A stretch of 64,000 nucleotides of DNA from Pyrinomonas methylaliphatogenes. Lineage in GTDB: Bacteria > Acidobacteriota > Blastocatellia > Pyrinomonadales > Pyrinomonadaceae. Shown here one piece after another: positions 46,721-55,727 of the stretch. Position 1 is the stretch's first letter, and every line of letters starts with the position of its first letter. The notes under the pieces are model-generated. The model made no database searches, had not been told where the DNA came from, and worked only from the letters and a program-made list of their open reading frames with translations. Position numbers and translations under genes: made by a program. The stretch covers positions 728,705 through 792,704 of the forward strand of contig NZ_CBXV010000008.1 of NCBI RefSeq assembly GCF_000820845.2, given 5' to 3'.

Positions 46721-48027
46721 TCGCTTACCGCTTCGAGGAGATCGAAGAATTCGGGGAAAGAGACGGCGACCGATGCTGCTCCGGAAAGCTCCGAAGCGTC
46801 ATCCGCTGTCAGCGCGGCGACCGCGAAGGCCATCGCGATACGGTGATCGCCGTATGATTCGAGGTGCGCCGCGCGCAAGCGGGCTGGACCAGCGACGCGC
46901 AGGCCGTCGGGCCTCTCTTCCACTTCGGCTCCCATCGCGCGCAGATTCTCCACGGTCGTGCGGATGCGGTCCGATTCTTTGACGCGCAACTCCGCGGCAT
47001 CGCGAATCTCGAGGCCGCCAGCCACCCGCGTGCCGACGACGGCGAGCGCCGGCAACTCATCGATCAATTCGGCAGCGAGCGCGCCGCTGATGATGTTCGC
47101 TCCATTCGCTGTCGGCTTGAGCCGTTCGACGCCGCGCACGCGCAGATCGCCGATCTCTTCGTTGCACTCGACGCGCGCTCGTTCGATCTGAATGTCGGCG
47201 CCGAGCTTTTGCAGAAAACCGATGACCGAAGCGCGCGTCCGGTTCAATCCAACCTCTTCGATGACGAGCTCCGAACCCGGAAGCAGAGTCGCCGCAGCGA
47301 GGAAGAAGGTCGCCGATGAGATGTCTCCCGGAATCGAAATGTCGCGCGCCGAAAAGCGCTTCGGGCCGTGAAGGGCGATGAGCCGCACGCCGCCTTCTTC
47401 GCGCTCTTCGACCGGCACTCCGAACCAGCGGAGCATCCGTTCCGTGTGATCGCGCGTATGCACGCGCTCGCGTATTCGCGTGCAACCCGCGGCTTGCAAG
47501 CCGGCGAGCAGGACGCATGATTTGACCTGTGCGCTGGCGACGGGAGGCTCGTAATCGATGGCGCGTAACGGTCGCTGGCCATTGACGGTTAATGGAGCAT
47601 GACCTTCTTGCGAGCTGAGTTTAGCTCCCATCAACTCCAGCGGTTCGATGATCCGCCGCATCGGACGGCGGCTCAGCGACTCATCGCCCGTCAATGTCGC
47701 GGAGAAAGTTTGTCCGGCGAGAATCCCGGCAAGGAGTCGCATAGTCGTGCCGCTGTTACCGCAATCGAGGGCGCTTGATGGCGCGCTTAGATCTCCACCG
47801 CGCCCTTCGATCACCACCGTGGTCCCATCGCGTTCGACGCTTACGCCAAGCGCGCGCAGGCAATCGAGCGTCGAGGCGCAATCGGCACTCGTCGAGAAGT
47901 TGGATAAGAGCGAACGCCCTCGGGCCAGCGCCGCGATCATCGCGGCGCGATGCGAGATCGATTTATCTCCTGGCACCCGTAGGCGCCCCTGCAAACTTTT
48001 TCGGGGGATGATCTTCATCGTCTTCAT
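46717..48027 (-). CDS. aroA: EPSP synthase (3-phosphoshikimate 1-carboxyvinyltransferase)
   Basis: 436 residues. GDKSISHRAAMIAALA, LDCGNSGTTMRLLAG, DESLSRRPM, ESYGDHRIAMAFAVAAL match the AroA catalytic and substrate-binding segments, including the Lys of the N-terminal DKSISHR and the RxxGNSGT loop. It condenses shikimate-3-phosphate and PEP. Alternative ATG three codons in (48018). It precedes aroK on the minus strand with a 4-nt overlap. Confidence 0.95.
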   Translation of the reverse strand: MKTMKIIPRKSLQGRLRVPGDKSISHRAAMIAALARGRSLLSNFSTSADCASTLDCLRALGVSVERDGTTVVIEGRGGDLSAPSSALDCGNSGTTMRLLAGILAGQTFSATLTGDESLSRRPMRRIIEPLELMGAKLSSQEGHAPLTVNGQRPLRAIDYEPPVASAQVKSCVLLAGLQAAGCTRIRERVHTRDHTERMLRWFGVPVEEREEGGVRLIALHGPKRFSARDISIPGDISSATFFLAAATLLPGSELVIEEVGLNRTRASVIGFLQKLGADIQIERARVECNEEIGDLRVRGVERLKPTANGANIISGALAAELIDELPALAVVGTRVAGGLEIRDAAELRVKESDRIRTTVENLRAMGAEVEERPDGLRVAGPARLRAAHLESYGDHRIAMAFAVAALTADDASELSGAASVAVSFPEFFDLLEAVSE

Positions 48028-48128
48028 CGCCAACGGACGAAAGGGTTATTTTACACGGAGACGGGGCGGTTAGCGACCCATCAGAAGAACGCCGCCCCGC
48101 AATTCATCCATTCTTGACAGGTGCGCTG

Positions 48129-48617
48129 ATGGCGTGTTACTACCGAGGCTTCGAAATTGTGTGGCTGAAAAGCGACGTCGGGAGACGGCACGACATCTTT
48201 GTGACCGGAGAGAAGACTCAACTGAAGATCCCAAGCCGCATCGATATGATCGATCGGGCGGCATCGCTCGCTAATGAGATCGCCACACGCTGCGGTTTCG
48301 ATGCGGAATCGATCTTCGGCATCGAATTGGCTGTGCGTGAGGCGGTCAGCAATGCGGTCGTCCACGGCAATCGCGAGGATGAGAGTAAGATCGTCGAAGT
48401 CGCGTTCACCGATGCAGTCAACGCGCTGACGATCACGGTGCGCGATTTCGGCGCGGGATTCGATCCCGAGTCGGTCCCCGATCCGACCAGAGAGGAGAAC
48501 CTGTTGAAGCCTTCTGGGCGCGGCATGTTCTTCATGAGGACGTTCATGGATGAAGTCATCTGGCAACACCATCCGGAAGGCGGGACGATCGTTCGCATGA
48601 CTAAACGGCGCTCTTGA
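48129..48617 (+). CDS. RsbW/SpoIIAB-like anti-sigma factor serine kinase
   Basis: 162 residues. A HATPase_c_2 domain with the N box [17 protein letters not shown]1 [10 protein letters not shown] and G2 SGRGMFFMR. This family binds a sigma factor and phosphorylates its STAS antagonist. The STAS partner is 29 bp downstream on the same strand. ATG 48129 is favoured over an upstream TTG, with AGGTG nearby. No sigma factor gene is next to it, so the target is unknown. Confidence 0.88.
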   Translation: MACYYRGFEIVWLKSDVGRRHDIFVTGEKTQLKIPSRIDMIDRAASLANEIATRCGFDAESIFGIELAVREAVSNAVVHGNREDESKIVEVAFTDAVNALTITVRDFGAGFDPESVPDPTREENLLKPSGRGMFFMRTFMDEVIWQHHPEGGTIVRMTKRRS

Positions 48618-48646
48618 TTCACACCTTGGCTGTAAGGAGAACTGCT

Positions 48647-48994
48647 ATGGCTGAACTGACCATCAAAGAACGTCAAGCTGGGGACGTCACGATCCTCGAT
48701 CTAACGGGCAAGATAACGATCGGCGAAGGCAGCGTCGCTTTACGTAGCGCCATTCGTCGGCTGCTCGCCGAAGGCAAGAAGAAGATCCTGCTCAATCTGG
48801 GCGGAGTCAGTTACGTCGATTCGAGCGGCATCGGCGAGTTGGTTTCAAGCTACACGGCAGTGAACAAAGAGAACGGCCAGTTGAAACTGCTCAATTTGAC
48901 GCAAAAGATTCAAGACCTTCTGGCCATCACGAAGTTACTTACGGTTTTCGATGTCTACGACGATGAGGCAGCGGCTTTAGAGAGCTTTTCATAA
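48647..48994 (+). CDS. STAS-domain anti-sigma factor antagonist (RsbV/SpoIIAA-like)
   Basis: 115 residues. A single STAS domain with the phosphorylation motif [11 protein letters not shown] (Ser59) and the N-terminal [17 protein letters not shown]. It would release the sigma factor when unphosphorylated. A strong AAGGAG sits before ATG 48647. It forms a unit with the upstream kinase. Confidence 0.9.
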   Translation: MAELTIKERQAGDVTILDLTGKITIGEGSVALRSAIRRLLAEGKKKILLNLGGVSYVDSSGIGELVSSYTAVNKENGQLKLLNLTQKIQDLLAITKLLTVFDVYDDEAAALESFS

Positions 48995-49187
48995 AGAGCG
49001 CGCCGGATTGGGCCGTCCGTTCGCGTGCGAGGACGCGGGCGGGCGGCGTTCGATTAAAAGGGAGCTTGCGCTGTTCCCATCGGCGGTTTAAATTCGGACG
49101 ATTAGGCTACGGCGAATCGGCGCCTCGGATGATTTGAAAGCGGTGACGGGACAAAAATGAGGTGTGCCACGAAAGCGTCATCGGGCG

Positions 49188-50195
49188 ATGACCAAAGATG
49201 CCACAACCGTAGATCGCTTGCGACGCGCGATCTTCGCGCTTAGCCTCTTCCTCCTGCTATCGGCCTTTTTCGCCTTATGGATCGGTTACAAGCCGCTGAC
49301 CTTAGCCGCGCTTCAACATGATGAAGCGACGCGCACGCTCTTTTTCCGTCTTCGGCTCCCGCGCGTTCTGATGGCGGCGACCGTTGGCGCATCGTTGGCC
49401 ATCGTCGGGGCCGCGTTGCAAGCCCTTTTTCGCAACCCTTTGGCGGAACCGTTGACGCTCGGCGTATCGGGCGGCAGCGCCCTCGGAGCCGGAATAGCTT
49501 TGGCCTTGGGCTGGGGGACGCGCGTCGGCGGAGTCCCGCTCGTCTTCCTTTCGGCCTTTGCGGGCGCGTTGCTTTCCATTTGGCTCGTCTATCGCCTTGC
49601 GCGTTCTGGGACGATCATCCTTCCGGGCGCGCTTCTACTTGCTGGCGTCGTCGTCAACCTCATCTCGGCTGCCGGTGTCGTCATCATCCAGTACGTCGCC
49701 GATTTTTCGCGCGCGTTACAGATCCTTCGGTGGAGCATCGGCACGCTCGACATCGTCGGTTTCGATCTTCTCGTCCGTATGCTCATCTTCCTCATCCCCG
49801 GATGGATTGCGCTTCTTTCGCTAGCGCGGGACCTTCACCTGATCGCCGTAGATGAGGAGGTCGCCGCCAGCCTCGGCATTGACGTTCAGCGCAGCGAACG
49901 GATCGTCTATCTCGTCGCTTCGTTGATCGTCGGCGTCAGCGTCGCCGTCGGCGGGACGATAGGTTTCGTCGGATTGATCGTCCCTCATGCGGCGCGCTCT
50001 TTGTTTGGCGAAGATGTGCGCGTCGTTCTTCCCTGTTCGTTCATTTTGGGAGCGGCCTTTTTGATGATCGCCGACGCGATCGCGCGGAGCGCGCTCGGCG
50101 CAGGCGAACTGCCCGTCGGCGCGATTACGGCGTTGGCCGGTGGCCCAGTCTTCCTCTGGCTGCTGCGTAAGCAGCAGCGCGACGCCGCGATGTAA
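49188..50195 (+). CDS. BtuC/FecCD-type ABC transporter permease
   Basis: 335 residues, about ten membrane helices. Family motifs: FFRLRLPRVLMAATVGASLAIVGAALQALFRNPLAEPLTLGVSGGSALGAG, and GGTIGFVGLIVPHAARSLFG near the end, the cytoplasmic loop that contacts the ATPase. It imports vitamin B12, haem or iron-siderophores. Neither the ATP-binding nor the binding-protein gene is adjacent. A PduO-type adenosyltransferase gene lies two genes downstream, which tilts toward B12, but weakly. Confidence 0.88.
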   Translation: MTKDATTVDRLRRAIFALSLFLLLSAFFALWIGYKPLTLAALQHDEATRTLFFRLRLPRVLMAATVGASLAIVGAALQALFRNPLAEPLTLGVSGGSALGAGIALALGWGTRVGGVPLVFLSAFAGALLSIWLVYRLARSGTIILPGALLLAGVVVNLISAAGVVIIQYVADFSRALQILRWSIGTLDIVGFDLLVRMLIFLIPGWIALLSLARDLHLIAVDEEVAASLGIDVQRSERIVYLVASLIVGVSVAVGGTIGFVGLIVPHAARSLFGEDVRVVLPCSFILGAAFLMIADAIARSALGAGELPVGAITALAGGPVFLWLLRKQQRDAAM

Positions 50196-50326
50196 GCGGA
50201 AGGCTTCGCTCTGAAAGCGAGACGCGCCGCAGTCCGGTCACGATCGCTCCGCCGACGAATTTCGGCGATGCGGCTTCGTGTGATATTTTGAAGTTCGATT
50301 CATCCGTTGGACGAGGGGGAAGCGCC

Positions 50327-50941
50327 ATGCGAACTTTCCGCCGCGCCGCGATCCTGGTTCTATTGCTTTGCGTCGGTTCAACGGCTCAACAGACGACGCG
50401 CGCATCCGCGCCGGTTGCTAACGCTAATGCATCTGTTCGTGAAGCCACACACGATCTGCCGAATTTCGCGCGAGTCGATGAGCATCTTTACCGCGGCGCG
50501 CAACCGACGGAGGACGGCTTGCGGAAACTCAAGGCGATGGGGATCAAAACGGTGATCAATCTGCGCGATGATGATGAGCGGGCGGCGCGTGAACGAGATC
50601 TGGTCCAGGCGCTTGGCATGCGCTACTTTAACGTGCCGATGAGAGGTCTCAGTCGTCCGACCGATGAGCAGATCGCGCGCGTGATCGCGCTCATCGACGC
50701 CCCTGAAAACTGGCCGGTCTTCATCCACTGTAAGCGCGGCGCGGATCGTACGGGAACCGTCATCGCCTGTTACCGCATCGCCCGACAGGGATGGAAGGCT
50801 AAGGAAGCGATTGCCGAGGCCAAACGGTTCGGGATGAGTTTCTTCGTTTTCGCCATGCGCGACTACATCCGCGATTACGAGAGACGTTGTGGGCAGGCGA
50901 ATTGCGTGGCCGCGACGTCTAAAATGGCAACGCAGCACTGA
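50327..50941 (+). CDS. Secreted dual-specificity/tyrosine phosphatase-like protein
   Basis: 204 residues. A signal peptide (AILVLLLCVGSTAQQ) and the Cys-phosphatase P-loop IHCKRGADRTGTV (Cys135, Arg141). The early part LPNFARVDEHLYRGAQPTEDGLRKLKAMGIKTVINLRDDDE is the hallmark of the DSP-like family with YRGAQP, which includes bacterial phosphatases on small or protein substrates. Export points to a periplasmic role. Strong GAGGGGGAAG precedes ATG 50327. Confidence 0.88.
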   Translation: MRTFRRAAILVLLLCVGSTAQQTTRASAPVANANASVREATHDLPNFARVDEHLYRGAQPTEDGLRKLKAMGIKTVINLRDDDERAARERDLVQALGMRYFNVPMRGLSRPTDEQIARVIALIDAPENWPVFIHCKRGADRTGTVIACYRIARQGWKAKEAIAEAKRFGMSFFVFAMRDYIRDYERRCGQANCVAATSKMATQH

Positions 50942-50972
50942 CGATCGCGAGCGTACTTTATGAGGAGGAGCG

Positions 50973-51551
50973 ATGGGGAGCATTTCGACTGAGCGCGGTG
51001 ATTCGGGCGAAACGAGTTTGATCGGCGGCGCGCGCGTCTCCAAAGCGAGTCTGCGCGTCGAAGCCTATGGCACGATCGACGAGCTCAACTCCATGATGGG
51101 ATTCGCGCGTTCGATCTGTGAGGATGAAGAGGTGCGCAACTTGACGCGCGAGATCCAGCGCGAACTCTTCGCCGTCAGCGGTTCGATCGCTAATCCCCTG
51201 GGCCACCTGAAAGAACCGCCCTACATCACCGAAGAGATGATCGCCCGCTTGACCGAACACGTTCATCGAATAGAAGGGATCGAGGGGATCCTCGCCGACT
51301 GGTCGCTTCCGGGAGAACATCGCGCCGCCGCCGCCTATGATGTTGCGCGCACGGTTTGTCGTCGTGCTGAACGCGCCGTCGTCCGTTTGGCCGAAGCGGG
51401 AGAACCGGTCGATCATCGCGCCATCGCTTACCTGAATCGCCTCTCGGATCTTTTGTGGTTGCTCGGTCGCTTGCTCGAATTGCGGGCTGGAGTGAACGCG
51501 CGGCTGCGCGATGAAGAGCACGAAGGGCCACGCTGGTCGCGCGCATGGTGA
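50973..51551 (+). CDS. PduO-type corrinoid adenosyltransferase
   Basis: 192 residues. The ATP-binding start TERGDSGETSLIGGARVSK, VEAYGTIDELNSMMG, RTVCRRAERAVV and YLNRLSDLLW match PduO/MMAB. It converts cob(I)alamin to adenosylcobalamin. A strong AGGAGGAGCG precedes ATG 50973. With the BtuC-like permease nearby it suggests B12 salvage. Confidence 0.93.
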   Translation: MGSISTERGDSGETSLIGGARVSKASLRVEAYGTIDELNSMMGFARSICEDEEVRNLTREIQRELFAVSGSIANPLGHLKEPPYITEEMIARLTEHVHRIEGIEGILADWSLPGEHRAAAAYDVARTVCRRAERAVVRLAEAGEPVDHRAIAYLNRLSDLLWLLGRLLELRAGVNARLRDEEHEGPRWSRAW

Positions 51552-51583
51552 GATGGACTAGCGGTTGCGAACGAGCGAAGCCT

Positions 51584-52744
51584 TTACGGTATCTCTCCCC
51601 GCATCTTGCCGTGGTGCGGCACCCTCTCGACGTTCGGATGCTCTACCGGTGCGGATGGAGTCATCGGAGCGACCGTGGCGGGCGCGGCTTCGGGCTGACG
51701 ATGATGCGGACGAAGATCTGACGGATGGTCCGCCGGGTGATTTTCAAACCAGCGATCTATATCCATCTTCCTGATGAGAAACTCGCGATCGAAACGTTGC
51801 GGGTTATGCCTCTGTTCCAGACCGCCGGCCGCCGGTTGCCTGGAAGGGGCGATCGCCTGATGGTCCCTTACTGGTCCGGTCCCGTAGACCGGATTTCTCG
51901 CCGGCGGATCGGGACGAAAATAGTACCAAGGGATGCCGAAGCCGTTGCGGTAGCTCAACCCATATGGCGATGACCATGAAGAATAGAAGGGCAGGAAGGT
52001 GTAGCAGCTGAGCGCGCTATCGAAGACCCACAAGCCAAAGTACGGCGCGCGCCCATAACCCCAGGCCCCATCGTTACGAAAGCTCCGGAAGACCGATTCG
52101 ATCGTCCGATCTGATAGGCGGCGATTGGCCGCGGCCAGCAGTTCGGCCCGCTCGCGACTCCAGAGATCGAAGCCATCCTGAGCTTTCTTATCGAACTTAG
52201 TCGGTTTGCTCATCCCGCTGGCCAGCTTCTCGCCTCCTTTGACCTTGATTCCGTTGACCGATAACTGCCCTTTGTAAACCGCAACTTCGGTCTTGCCATC
52301 GCTGGCGACATCTATGCGGTAAAGGCCGTTGCGGTCGATCGTGAGCTCAGTTTGCGGAGTTTCGATGAGCATCTGCAAGCGAGCGCCGGAGGCCCCCGTC
52401 GCCTCGACGATGGCGCTGCCGCGGATCAATTTAAGGCGCAGATCGTCGAGCGAAGCGTTGACGAGTTGCACCTCGGAGTTTTCGGCGATGCGGAGGTAAG
52501 ATCCCGGATTGAGCAACAGCTCGATGCGCCCATCGGTTCCGGTTTGTACTATGTCGCCCGCATCGAGCGAAGATTGCGCGCGAATCGATTGCCAGACGCC
52601 CGCCCGCTGATGGCGAACCTCCCCGGAGACGAAATTGACATATCCGGCTTTGGCCGAGATCACGTACAACCCGCCATTTTGTGCATAGCCGATGGCTTCG
52701 CACCAAAAGAGGGCGAGAATCAGGATAAAGATCCCACCTCTCAT
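51584..52744 (-). CDS. Secreted FecR-domain protein
   Basis: 386 residues. A signal peptide (IFILILALFWCEAIGYA). Residues about 30-190 are a FecR-like beta-rich domain: VSGEVRHQRAGVWQSIRAQSSLDAGDIVQTGTDGRIELLLNPGSYLRIAENSEV. The C-terminal 200 residues are Tyr/Gly/Pro-rich with no recognised domain (WYYFRPDPPAR, HPADHPSDLRPHHRQPEA). FecR domains can bind peptidoglycan or polymers and sense signals; no ECF sigma or TonB receptor is adjacent, so this is a secreted form of unknown function. Confidence 0.82.
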   Translation of the reverse strand: MRGGIFILILALFWCEAIGYAQNGGLYVISAKAGYVNFVSGEVRHQRAGVWQSIRAQSSLDAGDIVQTGTDGRIELLLNPGSYLRIAENSEVQLVNASLDDLRLKLIRGSAIVEATGASGARLQMLIETPQTELTIDRNGLYRIDVASDGKTEVAVYKGQLSVNGIKVKGGEKLASGMSKPTKFDKKAQDGFDLWSRERAELLAAANRRLSDRTIESVFRSFRNDGAWGYGRAPYFGLWVFDSALSCYTFLPFYSSWSSPYGLSYRNGFGIPWYYFRPDPPARNPVYGTGPVRDHQAIAPSRQPAAGGLEQRHNPQRFDREFLIRKMDIDRWFENHPADHPSDLRPHHRQPEAAPATVAPMTPSAPVEHPNVERVPHHGKMRGEIP

Positions 52745-52926
52745 CGCCTCGTTCCTCCTCGTCCGTCTCGGGCGATGGAATTATACGCCTCGACGCGATG
52801 CTTGGGAAGAGCTTGCGTGTCGATCCCGGTTGCTTCTAGTTGTGGGCCTTTCGTAGTAACATTGTGGTTCCATCGCCGGCACGCGCTTTTACGAAGATCT
52901 CCATGATTTGGGTTTTATCCGAAACG

Positions 52927-54789
52927 ATGCACCAACATCATCTGTCTCTGCTCGTCTTCCTGTTGCTTTTGCTTATCGTCTCCTCTTCCGCTAGATCGCA
53001 GGGCGCGCCTCGCCGCACGCCGCCGGAGATCTCTTTCACCGTTTCGATGCCGCGCCCTTACACGCATCTATTCGAGGTCGAGATGCGCGTTCGATTGGCC
53101 GAGCCGCGAGCGCAGACCGATCTGGTCATGCCCGTGTGGACCCCCGGCTCTTATTTGATCCGTGAGTACGCGCGCCACGTGCAAGATTTCTCTGCGGAAA
53201 CGCCTGCGCGTGCGCTCGCGTGGCGCAAGGTGACAAAGAACACTTGGCGCATCGATACGGACGGGGAACGCGAGTTCATCGTCAGATATCGGGTTTATGC
53301 GAATGAGCTTTCCGTGCGCACCAACGAATTGAACGACCGTCACGCTTTCTGGAACAATGCCGCGCTGCTTATGTACATTGACGGTTATCTCGATGCGCCG
53401 GCGACATTACGCATCATCCCTTACGGCAACTGGCGGATCGCGACTGGGCTTCCGCAGCTTGACGGTCAAGCGAACGTCTTTCGCGCGGAGAACTTCGACA
53501 TCCTCTACGATTCGCCCGTGCTCGTCAGCGACTTCCACACGATCGAATTTCAGGCGCGCGGTGTGCCGCACCGCATCGTGATCGATGGCGAAGGCAACTA
53601 CGATGCTGAACGAATCAGACGCGATGCGCAAAGGATCGTCGAAGCGGCGATCGAGATGATGGGCGATGTTCCGTATCGCGACTACACCTTCCTTCTGATG
53701 CTCGCGCCGACCGGCGGCGGCGGACTCGAACATTTGAACTCCTCGGCGCTTATCTGGCGTCGGTTCGGATTCCGTCCAGAGAAAGACTATCGCGATTTCC
53801 TTGCGCTCATGGCCCATGAATTCTTCCATCTGTGGAACGTCAAGCGCATCCGCCCCGACGCGCTCGGCCCATTCGATTACACGCGGGAGAATTACACGAA
53901 ACTGTTGTGGGTGGCTGAAGGATTGACGAGCTATTATGAAAACATCCTTCTGCTTCGCGCTGGGCTCATCTCCGATCGAGATTACCTTCAGATGTTGGCC
54001 GAGGCGATCAAGAATCTGCAGAGCACGCCGGGGCGATTGGTGATGAGCGTCGAAGAGGCGAGCTTCGACGCTTGGATCAAGTACTACAGGCGCGACGAGA
54101 ATTCCGTCAACTCACAGGTCTCCTATTATGACAAGGGCGCATTGCTCGGAGCGCTCCTCGATCTGGAGATTCGGCGGCGGAGCGACGGGCGCCGCTCGCT
54201 CGATGACGTCATGCGTTATCTTTACGCGGAGTTCTACCGAAAAGGGCGCAATTATACGCCGGAAGATTTCGCGCGAGCTTGTGAGTTGATGGCTGGAGCC
54301 AGCCTCGCTGAATTCTTCGAACGTTACGTGCGCGGGCGCGATGAGTTGCCTTACAATAACGTGTTCGAGGCGGTCGGATTGCAGTTGCGGACGAAGTCTG
54401 AAGATCCGAATAAACCGCCCAAAGCTTATCTCGGCGCGCAACTCGCTCAAGAAGGTGAGCGCCTGATGGTCCGTGCCGTCCGCGCTGGAACTCCGGCATA
54501 CGATCAGGGGTTGAATGCCAACGATCAAATCATCGCGCTCGATGGCAAGCGCGTCGATCTGGCGTCTTTCAACGCGCGACTCGAAGAACGTCGCCCGGGT
54601 GAGATCATACGTCTGACGCTTTTCCGCGCGGACGATCTACGCACGTTGGAGATCAAACTCGGGGCGGAGCCGGATGACGATTACCGCCTCGTCCCGGTCC
54701 AGTCGCCGACCGAGGCGCAGCGGCGTCTTTATCGCGCTTGGCTCGGCGCGCCCTTTCCACCGCCCCTTCAGCAGAAGACGGGCGAATAG
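52927..54789 (+). CDS. M61-family (glycyl aminopeptidase-type) metallopeptidase with PDZ domain
   Basis: 620 residues. A signal peptide, a beta-rich N-terminal domain, then the zinc site HEFFH with a downstream Glu in EGLTSYYEN, as in M61 peptidases. Residues about 500-600 are a PDZ domain (KAYLGAQLAQEGERLMVRAVRAGTPAYDQGLNANDQIIALDG). Secreted or periplasmic; the substrate preference for Gly/Ala is family knowledge. The start is uncertain (ATG 52903 is also in frame). Confidence 0.9.
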   Translation: MHQHHLSLLVFLLLLLIVSSSARSQGAPRRTPPEISFTVSMPRPYTHLFEVEMRVRLAEPRAQTDLVMPVWTPGSYLIREYARHVQDFSAETPARALAWRKVTKNTWRIDTDGEREFIVRYRVYANELSVRTNELNDRHAFWNNAALLMYIDGYLDAPATLRIIPYGNWRIATGLPQLDGQANVFRAENFDILYDSPVLVSDFHTIEFQARGVPHRIVIDGEGNYDAERIRRDAQRIVEAAIEMMGDVPYRDYTFLLMLAPTGGGGLEHLNSSALIWRRFGFRPEKDYRDFLALMAHEFFHLWNVKRIRPDALGPFDYTRENYTKLLWVAEGLTSYYENILLLRAGLISDRDYLQMLAEAIKNLQSTPGRLVMSVEEASFDAWIKYYRRDENSVNSQVSYYDKGALLGALLDLEIRRRSDGRRSLDDVMRYLYAEFYRKGRNYTPEDFARACELMAGASLAEFFERYVRGRDELPYNNVFEAVGLQLRTKSEDPNKPPKAYLGAQLAQEGERLMVRAVRAGTPAYDQGLNANDQIIALDGKRVDLASFNARLEERRPGEIIRLTLFRADDLRTLEIKLGAEPDDDYRLVPVQSPTEAQRRLYRAWLGAPFPPPLQQKTGE

Positions 54790-54806
54790 CTCGGAGCGTT
54801 CCGGTT

Positions 54807-55583
54807 ATGAGCGAGTACCAATTCATCCGCTTCCGAATCGAACAGCAAGTCGGGCGCATCACGCTCGCCCGCCCGCCGCTCAACGTCTTTCACATCCCGA
54901 TGATGAAGGAGATCGGAAAGGCGCTGGACCAGTGCATGGGGCAGCACGATATGGTGGCGATCCTTTTCGACTCCGCGCCCGAGTGTCGCGCTTTCAGCGC
55001 CGGAGTCGCGGTTGAAGACCACAAGGCGGAGACCGTCTATCAGATGCTCGATTCGTTCCACAACATCTTCCGTACCATCGAACAGATGGCCAAGCCGACC
55101 GTGGCCATCGTCGACGGGGCGGCGCTCGGCGGCGGCTGTGAACTGGTTCTAGGGTGCGACATCGTCGTCGCCAGCGAGCGGGCGCGTTTCGGCCAACCGG
55201 AGATCAAGCTCGGCGTCTTCCCGCCGATCGCGGCGATCCTCATGCCGCGGATCGTCGGCGAAAAGCGCGCGCGCGAACTGATCTTGACCGGCGAATTGAT
55301 AGATGCGGCGGAGGCCATGCGCCTAGGGCTCATCAATCACCTCGTGCCGTCTGAACAACTTGAGCAGAAGGCTCAAGAAGTGCTCGATAAGCTGCGCGAA
55401 CTCGCCGCCCCAGCCCTCGAAGCGGCGCGCCGGGCGATGGACGTCGCGCGCGGGCAAACGCTCGAAGCTGCGCTCGGCAAAGTCGAAGACATATATCTCA
55501 ACGAACTCATGAAGACGGCGGATGCGCATGAAGGCATCGCCGCTTTTCTCGAGAAGAGAAGACCGCGCTGGCGCCATCGCTGA
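54807..55583 (+). CDS. Enoyl-CoA hydratase/isomerase-family protein (cyclohexadienoyl-CoA hydratase-like)
   Basis: 258 residues. The crotonase fold: RPPLNVFHIPMMKEI, DGAALGGGCELVLGCDIVVAS (oxyanion hole), FGQPEIKLGVFP. The segment FSAGVAVEDHKAETVYQMLDSFHNIFR resembles the benzoyl-CoA pathway hydratase Dch rather than plain FadB-type hydratases. No benzoyl-CoA reductase genes are in the window, so general beta-oxidation use is as likely. ATG 54807 is 18 bp after the peptidase stop codon; co-transcription is likely. Confidence 0.85.
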   Translation: MSEYQFIRFRIEQQVGRITLARPPLNVFHIPMMKEIGKALDQCMGQHDMVAILFDSAPECRAFSAGVAVEDHKAETVYQMLDSFHNIFRTIEQMAKPTVAIVDGAALGGGCELVLGCDIVVASERARFGQPEIKLGVFPPIAAILMPRIVGEKRARELILTGELIDAAEAMRLGLINHLVPSEQLEQKAQEVLDKLRELAAPALEAARRAMDVARGQTLEAALGKVEDIYLNELMKTADAHEGIAAFLEKRRPRWRHR

Positions 55584-55727
55584 TATCCAAGGCGCCCTTT
55601 TGACATCTTCGCATTGCCGGCTATCATACCTTGTTGCTTGCGCCCCTCGCTCTTTTTCCGCGCGTCAAAAGATCTGAGGGAAGTAGGCGACGACGCGACA
55701 AGTCACTTGAATCTTAGAGGCACGAGG

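Noticed and set aside
48995-49187. Cobalamin riboswitch before the BtuC-like permease
   Set aside because: No B12-box-like sequence could be found in the 190 bp upstream.
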